A stretch of DNA of 16,666 nucleotides from Anaerolineales bacterium. Lineage in GTDB: Bacteria; Chloroflexota; Anaerolineae; Promineifilales; Promineifilaceae. Both the position numbers and the translations under genes were made by a program. The notes below the pieces were generated by a model. That model searched no databases. It was not told the origin of the DNA and saw nothing but the letters and a program-made list of their open reading frames with translations. Location: the NCBI GenBank assembly GCA_020432595.1, contig JAGQGA010000002.1:18166-34831 (forward strand), given 5' to 3'. Shown one piece after another: positions 6,572 through 13,013 of this stretch. Positions within the stretch are counted from its first letter, which is position 1; each line of letters starts with the position of its first letter.

Positions 6572-7672
6572 CTATTTTGTCGGAATGATTGGGTTCTTGG
6601 GACAGTTGCTTAACATGACCACGCCGTTATCTGTTACCTGCACAAAATCCTCAATGCGAACGCCACCCCAGCCGGGTAGGTAAACACCTGGCTCCACGGT
6701 GATGGTCGCTCCGGCGACAAGTGTTTCCGTTTCTTCGGCGCGGAAGGACATAAACGGGTCTTCGTGGATGTCGAGGCCAACGCCGTGCCCGAGGCCGTGG
6801 CCGAAATGGTCGCCATGTCCGGCAGCGGTGATGACATCGCGGGCAGCAGCATCGGCCTGGCGCAGCGTCATGCCGGGGCGAAGAGCGGCCAGAGCGGCCT
6901 GTTGGGCGGAAAGCACCAGATCGTACACGTCCCAAAACTGCGGCGAGGGGTTGTTGCCCAAGTGAAAGGTGCGGGTCAGGTCGCTGCGGTAGCCGTTAAG
7001 CTGGCACCCCATGTCTACCACAATCGTATCCCCTTCTTGCAGTTGGCGGTCGCCAGCGCGGTGGTGGGGGTGGGCTCCGTGTGGCCCAGAAGCCACAATG
7101 ATGTCAAAGGCCAATCCATCGGCCCCCCGTTCACGCATTGTTTTTTCCAGCTCCCAGGCCAGGGCGCGTTCGCTCATGCCAACGTGGGCAATTTCGTTGA
7201 TTTGGCTCATGGCATAATCGGTGATGGCGGCGGCAGCGCGAAGGGCTTCTATCTCAACGGCCGTTTTTACCTGCCGCAGTCCTTCCAAACTCTTTTCCAA
7301 CGGCACCCACTTGATTCCTTCACCCAGCTTTCGCCAGCTTTCCGCGTCGTAGAGCGTGATTTGTTTGGCCTCCAAAGCCAAGCGGGTAACGTTAGCAGCC
7401 ACCAGCAGCTTTTTACTGTCGTCGTCGGTGCGCTGATGCTTAAACAGTTCAAAAGCTGGGGCTTGCTCTTTCGCTTGCTCCCAGTAGCGAAAATCGGTGG
7501 CGAGCAGTGCTTTGTCGGCGGTGATGAGCAGTTGCCCGGCAGAGCCGGTGAAGCCGCTGGCCCAGCGCCGGTTGGTGGCGCTGGTGATGAGGATGCCATC
7601 GGTTTGCCAGATGGGCAGTTGTTGCCGGATAAGGGCAAGGCGGTCGTGGAGCAGTTGGGCTGTTATAGACAT
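6572..7672 (-). CDS. M24 family metallopeptidase (Xaa-Pro aminopeptidase/dipeptidase type)
   Basis: A 366-residue cytosolic peptidase predicted to cleave peptides next to proline. An N-terminal creatinase-like domain (about 1-125) is followed by the pita-bread catalytic fold. All five metal ligands are visible (numbered from the chosen start): Asp220 (VVDMG), Asp231 (RSDLTR), His296 (GHGVG), Glu327 (TVEPG) and Glu341 (RIEDF). The start at 7672 (MSITAQLL) is preferred over an in-frame ATG at 7705, because the latter lies inside a 29-bp palindrome and would add eleven residues (MHAACNALTQP) with no family resemblance. It follows the large uncharacterised gene by 45 bp, so co-transcription is likely. 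Assignment between PepP, PepQ and related subfamilies cannot be settled by eye. Confidence 0.92.
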   Translation of the reverse strand: MSITAQLLHDRLALIRQQLPIWQTDGILITSATNRRWASGFTGSAGQLLITADKALLATDFRYWEQAKEQAPAFELFKHQRTDDDSKKLLVAANVTRLALEAKQITLYDAESWRKLGEGIKWVPLEKSLEGLRQVKTAVEIEALRAAAAITDYAMSQINEIAHVGMSERALAWELEKTMRERGADGLAFDIIVASGPHGAHPHHRAGDRQLQEGDTIVVDMGCQLNGYRSDLTRTFHLGNNPSPQFWDVYDLVLSAQQAALAALRPGMTLRQADAAARDVITAAGHGDHFGHGLGHGVGLDIHEDPFMSFRAEETETLVAGATITVEPGVYLPGWGGVRIEDFVQVTDNGVVMLSNCPKNPIIPTK

Positions 7673-7682
7673 GGGTTGGGTA

Positions 7683-7711
7683 AGTGCGTTGCACGCAGCG
7701 TGCAACGCACT
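7683..7711. repeat. 29-bp near-perfect palindrome between two minus-strand genes
   Basis: Arms of 14 bp (7683-7696 and 7698-7711) are perfectly complementary around a single base. Each arm has GTGC/GCAC sub-symmetry. It fills most of the 45-bp spacer between the uncharacterised gene and the peptidase. There is no U tract, so it is not a standard terminator. It may be an mRNA stabilising or processing hairpin, a binding site, or a dispersed repeat. Confidence 0.75.
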
Positions 7712-7717
7712 GGTAAA

Positions 7718-9445
7718 CTATGGCTTGGTCAAATGCTTGATCTCGGTTTGCAAAATAGCGCGGAGGATGGCGACCATCGTGGCGTAAGTAGGATCCATGC
7801 CGTAGTAGGAAAGATTTTGCGAACCGAGGTTCTTGCCCTTGCTAAAGGGGGTGTCGGAAGCATAGTGGAGCATTCCGATGGGAAAGTTGGCGTTGTAGAG
7901 GTTGACGAGTTCGTTGTAGGGGTGGCGGCGCGGACGCACCATCTCGTAGATGGCACTGAGATAGGGGCCGCCCTCCATTTCCATGTCGGTGTAGCCTTCC
8001 TTGTAGAAGACGGACATGTAGCCTTCGTTTTGCAGGAAGGTGCCGGGGACAGTAATCGCTTTTTGGTTGTCCATAACCGTGCCATAGACGAGGTGGGGGG
8101 CAACGTCGGTGGCGGTGAAGCAGTTGTCAAAAAGATAGGTGTTGAGCGAATGTTCGTCGTGGACAACGCTGGGGATCATGATGTCGCCAATACGGCCGTT
8201 TAGCGTGGCCGCTTTGCCCATGATGTAGATGCCGCGCACTTCGGCGATGTTGCGGGCGATCTCGGTGAGAACCTGATAGGCGGCCATGCCGAGGGGGTAA
8301 TCTATGTTGACAACGATGGCGTTGCTGCGGCTGAGCTTGTTGAACCCATCAACCTTAAGCCGGGGGTCAAGGCTTTTTTCGCTGAGCTTGTTGAGGGAAA
8401 CAATCTGAACTTCAATGTCAAAGGCGTGGTCGCTGGGGATGCGGTTGATGCCGACGTTTTTTTCGTGGGTGAGGCGTTGGGAAACGGCCGTTTCTCGCGC
8501 CGCCTCAAATTTCTTTAGCACATAATAAAGAAAATTCTCAATCCGGCTGGGGACGTTACGTGCCTGAATCGCCTCATACTCCTGCTTGAGGTCACTGTTG
8601 GGCTGGGCGTTGACAAAATCAAACAGATCTTTCTCGCGTTGCAGCGCATAGCCACTGAGCAGGTTGGTCAGAGTGTGGGTGTTGCTGGAAACAAAGTAGA
8701 CCGGACAGTCGGCAAAGGGAACGTGTGGCACGCATCGTTCGACGTTTTGCCACCAGCGGCGGGTGGCGCGTTTGTAGTCGGTGAGCGACCCGGCCAGGGA
8801 GCGAATGGCGATTTCCTGCGTTTTTTGGCTGATTTGCAGGAGTTTAACGGCCGTTTGTCCCCGCCAAATCTGCCCTAGCCGATCCAAATCCTCGGCCGGA
8901 ATGTTCGTCATCCGCGCCAGTCGGACGAGGTCATTACCCTCCACACGGCCGTTTTTGTCCTCCTCACACGTTTGCAGCAGTTGGCGCACCGAGTCGCCGC
9001 GCAGCAGTTGGTGCAGCTTGCGCCGTTCAATCTGGTACGCCGTCAAAATCGGAATCAGGTCGTCAATGTCCGACTGGCTGGCAATATAAACCGCCAGCGT
9101 GCCGTTGCCATCATAAAAACTGCGCCGCCGCCGCCCCGGAGCCTGCATGTGCCGCCACGATTCCACATCAGGGTAGCCGTGCTGGGCAAACACCCGTTCC
9201 GACTGCCCCATTACCACCAGCCGCACATCGCTCAGGCAGTCGGGAATACGCAAAATGCTGTAGGTAAAAGCCGCCAAATCAGGCTCTGGCTCGTCGGCAT
9301 GAATGTGCAGGGCGGAGTTCATCCGCTTGTGGGCTTCAATCAGCGTCTTGATTTCCACGGCACGGCTGCTGCGAAGCAGGGAATAATAGGTGCGGAGGTA
9401 AAGCTGTATTTCTTCGTTAGCGGAAGTGGGTACTGTTCTATCCAT
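7718..9445 (-). CDS. Uncharacterised 575-residue protein, C-terminal half nucleoside-phosphorylase-like
   Basis: No named function is recognised; it may belong to a conserved domain-of-unknown-function family. The N-terminal half (about 1-330) is charged and probably largely helical, with no signal peptide or membrane segment. The C-terminal half resembles the purine nucleoside phosphorylase / MTA-SAH nucleosidase fold: IYIMGKAATLNGRIGDIMIP (406-425) matches the 'G-G-L...IGD..IP' block, and TDMEMEGG (486-493) matches the MExE block that binds the ribose in that superfamily. If correct, it may bind or cleave a nucleoside-like ligand. It sits between selD and an M24 peptidase in the same orientation with short spacers, so an operon is likely. 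ATG 9445 has no clear Shine-Dalgarno, and heptamer repeats begin 15 bp upstream. Confidence 0.75.
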   Translation of the reverse strand: MDRTVPTSANEEIQLYLRTYYSLLRSSRAVEIKTLIEAHKRMNSALHIHADEPEPDLAAFTYSILRIPDCLSDVRLVVMGQSERVFAQHGYPDVESWRHMQAPGRRRRSFYDGNGTLAVYIASQSDIDDLIPILTAYQIERRKLHQLLRGDSVRQLLQTCEEDKNGRVEGNDLVRLARMTNIPAEDLDRLGQIWRGQTAVKLLQISQKTQEIAIRSLAGSLTDYKRATRRWWQNVERCVPHVPFADCPVYFVSSNTHTLTNLLSGYALQREKDLFDFVNAQPNSDLKQEYEAIQARNVPSRIENFLYYVLKKFEAARETAVSQRLTHEKNVGINRIPSDHAFDIEVQIVSLNKLSEKSLDPRLKVDGFNKLSRSNAIVVNIDYPLGMAAYQVLTEIARNIAEVRGIYIMGKAATLNGRIGDIMIPSVVHDEHSLNTYLFDNCFTATDVAPHLVYGTVMDNQKAITVPGTFLQNEGYMSVFYKEGYTDMEMEGGPYLSAIYEMVRPRRHPYNELVNLYNANFPIGMLHYASDTPFSKGKNLGSQNLSYYGMDPTYATMVAILRAILQTEIKHLTKP

Positions 9446-9460
9446 TTTGGGGAAAGGAAT

Positions 9461-9565
9461 CAGTTATCAGTTACCAGTTATCAGTTGTCAGTCCACGCTG
9501 TACGCGAACCGGTCGTGAAACGACATTACCGATTACTGATTACCGATTACTGATTACCGATTACT
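9461..9565. repeat. CAGTTAY / ACYGATT heptamer inverted repeat
   Basis: The left part (9461-9492) is tandem CAGTTAT, CAGTTAC, CAGTTAT, CAGTTGT. The right part (9525-9565) is tandem ACCGATT, ACTGATT repeated. The reverse complement of the right part reads CAGTAAT/CGGTAAT, so the two halves are approximate inverted repeats with 7-nt periodicity around a 32-nt spacer. The right edge contains the selD stop codon (9561-9563). It fills nearly the whole spacer between selD and the next gene. Confidence 0.85.
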
Positions 9566-10601
9566 CGTTAACAAAAATCTCGCCATCACCCTCAGCGACG
9601 GTGCCGACGATAACGGCCGTTTCGCAATGTGCCTTAAACGTTTCCACCTGATCCGGGGCGACGGCGACCAGCAGTCCGCCCGATGTTTCCGGTGTCCACA
9701 ACATATCTTGCACCAGTTGGCTAACGTTGTCGCTGAACGTAACCCATTGTTCAAAATAATGCAGGTTGCGCCCCATGCCGCCAGGGAATGCCCCCGCCTC
9801 GCCATAGGCCAACGCCCCAGGCAGCCAGGGTAGTTGGTCGGCAGCGAAGTGGAAGGACACTTGGCCGTGGTGGGCCATTTCGTGGGCGTGGCCGAGCAGC
9901 CCAAAGCCGGTGATGTCGGTCATGGCGTGGGCGTTGGCGGCTTGGGCAGCCTGGGCGGCGGCTTTGTTGAGGGTTTTCATGCTGGAAACGGCCGTTTGCA
10001 CATGCCCCTCCTCTGTAATCCCCTGCTTCAATGCCGTTGTTACTACCCCTACCCCAAGTGGTTTGGTCAGCAGCAGCACATCGCCCGGCTGCGCTCCGCC
10101 CTTCGTTTTCACCTTGTTGGGGTGGATAATGCCGGTCACGGCCATACCGTATTTTGGTTCTTTGTCAGCCACGCTGTGGCCGCCAGCAATCACCCCACCC
10201 GCCTCGGCTACCTTTTCTGCTCCGCCGCGCAAAATCTCGCGCAAAATCTCCTTGTCTAGATTTTCCGGGAAAGCCACCAGATTGATGGCAAACAGCACTT
10301 CGCCGCCCATCGCATAAATATCTGACAACGCATTGGCGGCGGCAATGGCTCCAAAGTCGTAGCCATCATCTACAACGGGTGGAAAAAAGTCAGTTGTATT
10401 GATAATGGCTTGCTCGGCATTTAGCTGGTAGACAGCCGCATCGTCCGCCTTGGCAAGCCCTACCAACAGTTGCGGATAGTCGGCAGGGTTGAACAGCGCA
10501 CGCAGCGGCTCCAGCGCATAGGCTAGGTCACCCGGACCCAGTTTTGACGCTCAACCGGCGCACGAGGCCAGGGTGGTGAGGCGAATCTGTTTTCCACTCA
10601 T
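9561..10601 (-). CDS. selD: Selenide, water dikinase (selenophosphate synthetase), selenocysteine-containing
   Basis: It makes selenophosphate from selenide and ATP, the selenium donor for Sec-tRNA and modified tRNA. The full product is 346 residues, normal for SelD, read as MSGKQIRLTTLASCAG-U-ASKLGPGDL from ATG 10601. The TGA at 10553-10551 is codon 17, exactly where Escherichia coli SelD has catalytic Cys17, and the essential Lys20 is also in place. The frame is open through the TGA for 16 codons before it and on into the canonical SelD body (KADDAAVY, NALSDIYAMGG, AGGHS, TDITGFGLLGH, PETSGGLL). AAGGAG (10614-10609) precedes the ATG by 7 nt. A SECIS-like hairpin follows the TGA. A conventional call would begin at Met 10466 and lose the glycine-rich catalytic segment. 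No selA, selB or selC lies in the window, so these must be elsewhere. Confidence 0.95.
10513..10553 (-). promoter_or_regulatory. Bacterial SECIS-like element in selD
   Basis: Directly 3' of the UGA in the mRNA, CUGGGU (10541-10536) pairs with ACCUAG (10528-10523) through one G-U pair, leaving a 7-nt apical loop CCGGGUG with a GGU. The loop begins 15 nt after the UGA, close to the spacing of known bacterial SECIS hairpins. A lower AGCG/CGCU stem (10551-10548 with 10516-10513) closes it. Such a hairpin recruits SelB with Sec-tRNA. Confidence 0.7.
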
Positions 10602-10608
10602 GGTTGGA

Positions 10609-10614
10609 CTCCTT
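10609..10614 (-). promoter_or_regulatory. Ribosome binding site fixing the selD start
   Basis: AAGGAG on the minus strand, 7 nt before ATG 10601. It supports the upstream start and hence translation through the in-frame UGA, rather than initiation at Met 10466. Confidence 0.85.
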
Positions 10615-10617
10615 CAA

Positions 10618-10655
10618 AAATAGGACACGGACGAACACGGATGAATCTGCGTCCC
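10618..10655. repeat. Dispersed ACACGGACGA / ACACGGATGA spacer repeat
   Basis: Two 10-bp units, ACACGGACGA and ACACGGATGA, stand in tandem, followed by atctgcgtcc. The reverse complement of this text appears in degenerate form at about 6523-6565. It lies in the leader region of selD. Confidence 0.5.
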
Positions 10656-10683
10656 ATTTGATGTTGTTTCCTTGGTCATGTTT

Positions 10684-10748
10684 GGGATTGGAGATTGGGG
10701 ATTGGAGATTAACCAGCTTCTAATCTCTAATCTCCAATCTCCAATCCC
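10684..10748. repeat. RGRGATT heptamer inverted repeat (copy 2)
   Basis: The 28-nt arms at 10684-10711 and 10721-10748 match at about 26 of 28 positions around a 9-nt loop. Each arm is four heptamers of the GGAGATT/GGGGATT/AGAGATT type. It lies between the divergent selD and FhaA-like genes. Confidence 0.9.
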
Positions 10749-10830
10749 CCAAGCACCAATTTAATCGGACAGTATACCCGATGCCTACAGGACGGCAACG
10801 GTAATTGACGCGGCGGGGAAACGCTTTACA

Positions 10831-11628
10831 ATGGGCGATGATATGAAACAAACCCCATTTTCACGTTTTGAATCGTTGGCGCAGCGGCTGATTGAAGGTT
10901 CGTTTCGGCGGCTGCTGGGCAGTGGGCTAGACCCGCTGGAGTTGTGGGAACAGCTTGGGCAGGCGTTGGAGCGTTGTTTGGAGCAGCGGGAGTCGTTTGC
11001 CCATTTTCTCATCCATTTGCACCCGGATGATTATCGGGCGATTTTGGCCGAACGGCCGTTAATCACCCAAGAATTGTCCGACTATTTGGTCACGTTATTG
11101 CAGCGAGCCAACATCCCCTTTTCCCGCCCGCCGCAAGTAGAACTGATTGCTGATTTGGTGGCGCAACCGCGAGAGATTTCGATTGAAACGGGCGGCACGC
11201 GGCAAACACGCGCTTTTTCCACCCAGGTTTTTGCCCGCGAGCAAAAAGGGCAAGATGCGCTGGCGGCTCTGCGGCAACTGGATGCCTTTTTGATTGTGGG
11301 TGGGCGGCAGCATGTACCGCTGGATAAGCCGGTTATCCACATTGGGCGGCGCATGGAGAATGATGTGGTGGTAGATGCCCCAACGGTGAGCCGCAGCCAT
11401 GCCCAAATTCGCTGGCGGCTGGGTCATTTTGTGCTGTATGATTTGAGCAACCGGGGCAGAACGGCCGTTAACGGCCGTTCCATTACCGAACACGTCTTAA
11501 AACCGGGCGACGTGATTCACCTCAGCGACGTGGCCTTGATTTATGGCGAGGGGGGGGAGGCGGCGGAACGGCCGTTAACCACCTCCGACCTCGACGACCA
11601 AACGCTGGCAATGCGGCGGGAGGAGTAG
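10831..11628 (+). CDS. FhaA-like protein: DUF3662 plus C-terminal FHA domain
   Basis: A 265-residue cytoplasmic phosphothreonine-binding protein. Residues about 8-125 resemble the DUF3662 domain of actinobacterial FhaA (FSRFESLAQRLIEGSFRRL, then DPLELWEQL). The FHA domain (about 150-238) shows IGRR (171-174), SRSHA (187-191) and the 'SNRGRTAVNG' loop (206-215), which carry the residues that contact phosphothreonine. In Actinobacteria, FhaA works with Ser/Thr kinases and cell-wall factors; that role here is inferred. ATG 10831 is used, with GGGGAA about 10 nt upstream; ATG 10843 is an alternative. It is followed by an FhaB-like gene after 62 bp, and no kinase or phosphatase gene is in the window. 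The gene holds four AACGGCCGTT sites, two of them adjacent at 11460-11479. Confidence 0.88.
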   Translation: MGDDMKQTPFSRFESLAQRLIEGSFRRLLGSGLDPLELWEQLGQALERCLEQRESFAHFLIHLHPDDYRAILAERPLITQELSDYLVTLLQRANIPFSRPPQVELIADLVAQPREISIETGGTRQTRAFSTQVFAREQKGQDALAALRQLDAFLIVGGRQHVPLDKPVIHIGRRMENDVVVDAPTVSRSHAQIRWRLGHFVLYDLSNRGRTAVNGRSITEHVLKPGDVIHLSDVALIYGEGGEAAERPLTTSDLDDQTLAMRREE

Positions 11629-11673
11629 GGAGTGGGGCGTAGGGTGTAGGGCGTAAAAAACTCCCCACTCCCC
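11628..11673. repeat. GGGNGTR heptamer inverted repeat
   Basis: Tandem heptamers GGGAGTG, GGGCGTA, GGGTGTA, GGGCGTA lie opposite CTCCCCACTCCCCAC. GGGAGTGGGG (11628-11637) pairs perfectly with CCCCACTCCC (11663-11672). The first G is the last base of the FhaA stop codon. It is a different sequence class from the RGRGATT copies but has the same 7-nt period. Confidence 0.75.
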
Positions 11674-11690
11674 ACTCTCTACAAATTCTT

Positions 11691-12125
11691 ATGGACACAA
11701 CACTGCTCATCTTCCTCCTCCGCCTTGCTGGCGGGTTTATCTTACTGGCCTTTGTTGGAGCCATTGGCTGGTTTATTTACCAAGACATGGAGCTGGCGCG
11801 GCGGACGCTGGCGCAGGTGGGGCAGGCGCAGGGGCGGCTGGTGGTGGTGGGCAGCGAGTCTGGCACGCCGGCCGTCGGCACGGCTTACCCACTGCTGCTG
11901 GTGACGCAAATTGGCCGCGCCAGCAGCAACACCGTTGTCCTTGATGATGGTTACACTTCGACGCGGCACGCGCAGTTGATATGGCGCGGCGGGCAGTGGT
12001 GGCTGGAAGATTTGGAGAGCCGCAATGGGACGCTGCTCAATGGGGTGGGGTTGGCAGAAACGGCCGTTGTTAGCAGCGGCGACCAAATCACCGTTGGCAC
12101 TGTTCAGTTCCAGCTTGAGTTGTAG
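11691..12125 (+). CDS. FhaB-like membrane-anchored FHA domain protein
   Basis: A 144-residue protein with one N-terminal membrane segment (about 5-29, LLIFLLRLAGGFILLAFVGA), a short linker and a C-terminal FHA domain (about 66-142). Motifs are IGRA (74-77), STRHA (90-94, near the SRxHA consensus) and SRNGTLLNG (110-118). The layout matches actinobacterial FhaB, which recruits phosphorylated partners at the membrane in cell division and cell-wall control. Its place directly behind an FhaA-like gene supports that identity. The 62-bp spacer is a heptamer hairpin, and no ribosome site is visible before ATG 11691. The cognate kinase must be encoded elsewhere. Confidence 0.85.
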   Translation: MDTTLLIFLLRLAGGFILLAFVGAIGWFIYQDMELARRTLAQVGQAQGRLVVVGSESGTPAVGTAYPLLLVTQIGRASSNTVVLDDGYTSTRHAQLIWRGGQWWLEDLESRNGTLLNGVGLAETAVVSSGDQITVGTVQFQLEL

Positions 12126-12175
12126 CTGTTTTTTTGTACAATTTAAGGAACGAAGATTAGAGAACCACTGAGATT

Positions 12176-12222
12176 GGAGATTAGAGATTGGAGATTAAGC
12201 CAATCTCCAATCTCTAATCTCC
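12176..12222. repeat. RGRGATT heptamer inverted repeat (copy 3, perfect)
   Basis: A perfect 21-bp inverted repeat (12176-12196 with 12202-12222) has a 5-nt loop and is made of three heptamers per arm. It ends 20 bp before the Uma2 start codon. Confidence 0.93.
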
Positions 12223-12242
12223 AGTAAACGATTAAACAGTTG

Positions 12243-12845
12243 ATGCCAAACCAAACACCTGTTTCAGAACCAACCTGGGAAATTGCCCAGCTTTTTCCTG
12301 ACCAAGGGCATTGGTCGGAGGAAGAGTATTTGGCGTTGACAACCAATCATTTGGTGGAGTATGCAAACGGCCGTTTAGAGTTTTTGCCTATGCCAACCCA
12401 GTCGCATCAATTTCTTGTTCTCTATCTCTATCACGCCTTGTTTACTTTTCTGGCGCAAAACCCTGTGGGAACGGTGCTGCTGGCCCCCTTGCGCGTCCGC
12501 TTGTGGGCGGGCAAACACCGTGAGCCGGACGTGGTTTTTATGCTGGCCGAACACGAAGCGCGGCGGGGCGAGCAATATTGGGACGGAGCTGACTTGGTGA
12601 TGGAGGTTATCAGCCCCGATGACCGCCGCCGCGACCTGGTGACCAAGCGGCATGAATATGCCCAGGCGGGCATTCCCGAATATTGGGTGGTTGATCCGCA
12701 AGCGCAGCAAATTACGGTGCTGGCTTTGGCTGGCAAGCGGTATGCCGAGCATGGGGTGTTTGGGCTAGGGGAAACGGCCGTTTCCCCGCTGCTGCCGGGG
12801 TTTGAGGTGGAAATAACGGCCGTTTTTGCCGCTGCCAACCGCTAA
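12243..12845 (+). CDS. Uma2 family (DUF820) predicted endonuclease-like protein
   Basis: A 200-residue protein of the Uma2 family, which has a PD-(D/E)XK nuclease fold and is abundant in Cyanobacteria and Chloroflexota; its cellular role is unknown. Visible blocks are EPDVVFM (94-100, catalytic Asp96), DLVMEVISPDD (117-127, Glu121), Lys135 within DLVTKRHEYAQAG, and EYWVVDP (146-152). All candidate active-site residues are present, so the fold is likely competent. ATG 12243 is chosen over the TTG one codon earlier; no Shine-Dalgarno is seen and a perfect heptamer hairpin lies just upstream. Three AACGGCCGTT sites lie in the gene, giving NGR, TAV and TAV. Confidence 0.88.
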   Translation: MPNQTPVSEPTWEIAQLFPDQGHWSEEEYLALTTNHLVEYANGRLEFLPMPTQSHQFLVLYLYHALFTFLAQNPVGTVLLAPLRVRLWAGKHREPDVVFMLAEHEARRGEQYWDGADLVMEVISPDDRRRDLVTKRHEYAQAGIPEYWVVDPQAQQITVLALAGKRYAEHGVFGLGETAVSPLLPGFEVEITAVFAAANR

Positions 12846-13013
12846 ACCCACCACACATTTATCATTCCCACCAAACGCCACCCTGCCCCTTCGTACAGGC
12901 AACTGCCCCTTCTTACACCATTCTAACCAAACTGTGGCATCCTGATAACTTCAAGGTAATCTCCCAACCGATTACCGATTACTGAATACCGTTCACCAAC
13001 CACAGGAGGAACT
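12846..13013. other. Leader region of the ABC exporter, with a short heptamer array
   Basis: This 168-bp spacer is C-rich on the plus strand. At about 12967-12989 it holds a short run of the ACCGATT/ACTGAAT heptamer class seen near 9525-9565, here without an inverted partner. AGGAGG at 13004-13009 is a consensus ribosome binding site 4 nt before the exporter start codon. No clear promoter hexamers are found. Confidence 0.6.

Noticed and set aside
6572..7705. Peptidase start at ATG 7705
   Set aside because: The codon lies inside the 29-bp palindrome; the next Met at 7672 gives the expected N-terminus.
6764..8203. A 479-codon open frame on the plus strand
   Set aside because: It is antisense to the M24 peptidase and the large uncharacterised gene, both with strong minus-strand protein signals. 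Its product is Val/Gly-rich with no family resemblance.
9561..10466. selD starting at Met 10466
   Set aside because: This start lacks a ribosome site and loses the catalytic loop. The upstream frame through the UGA matches the SelD N-terminus residue for residue in position.
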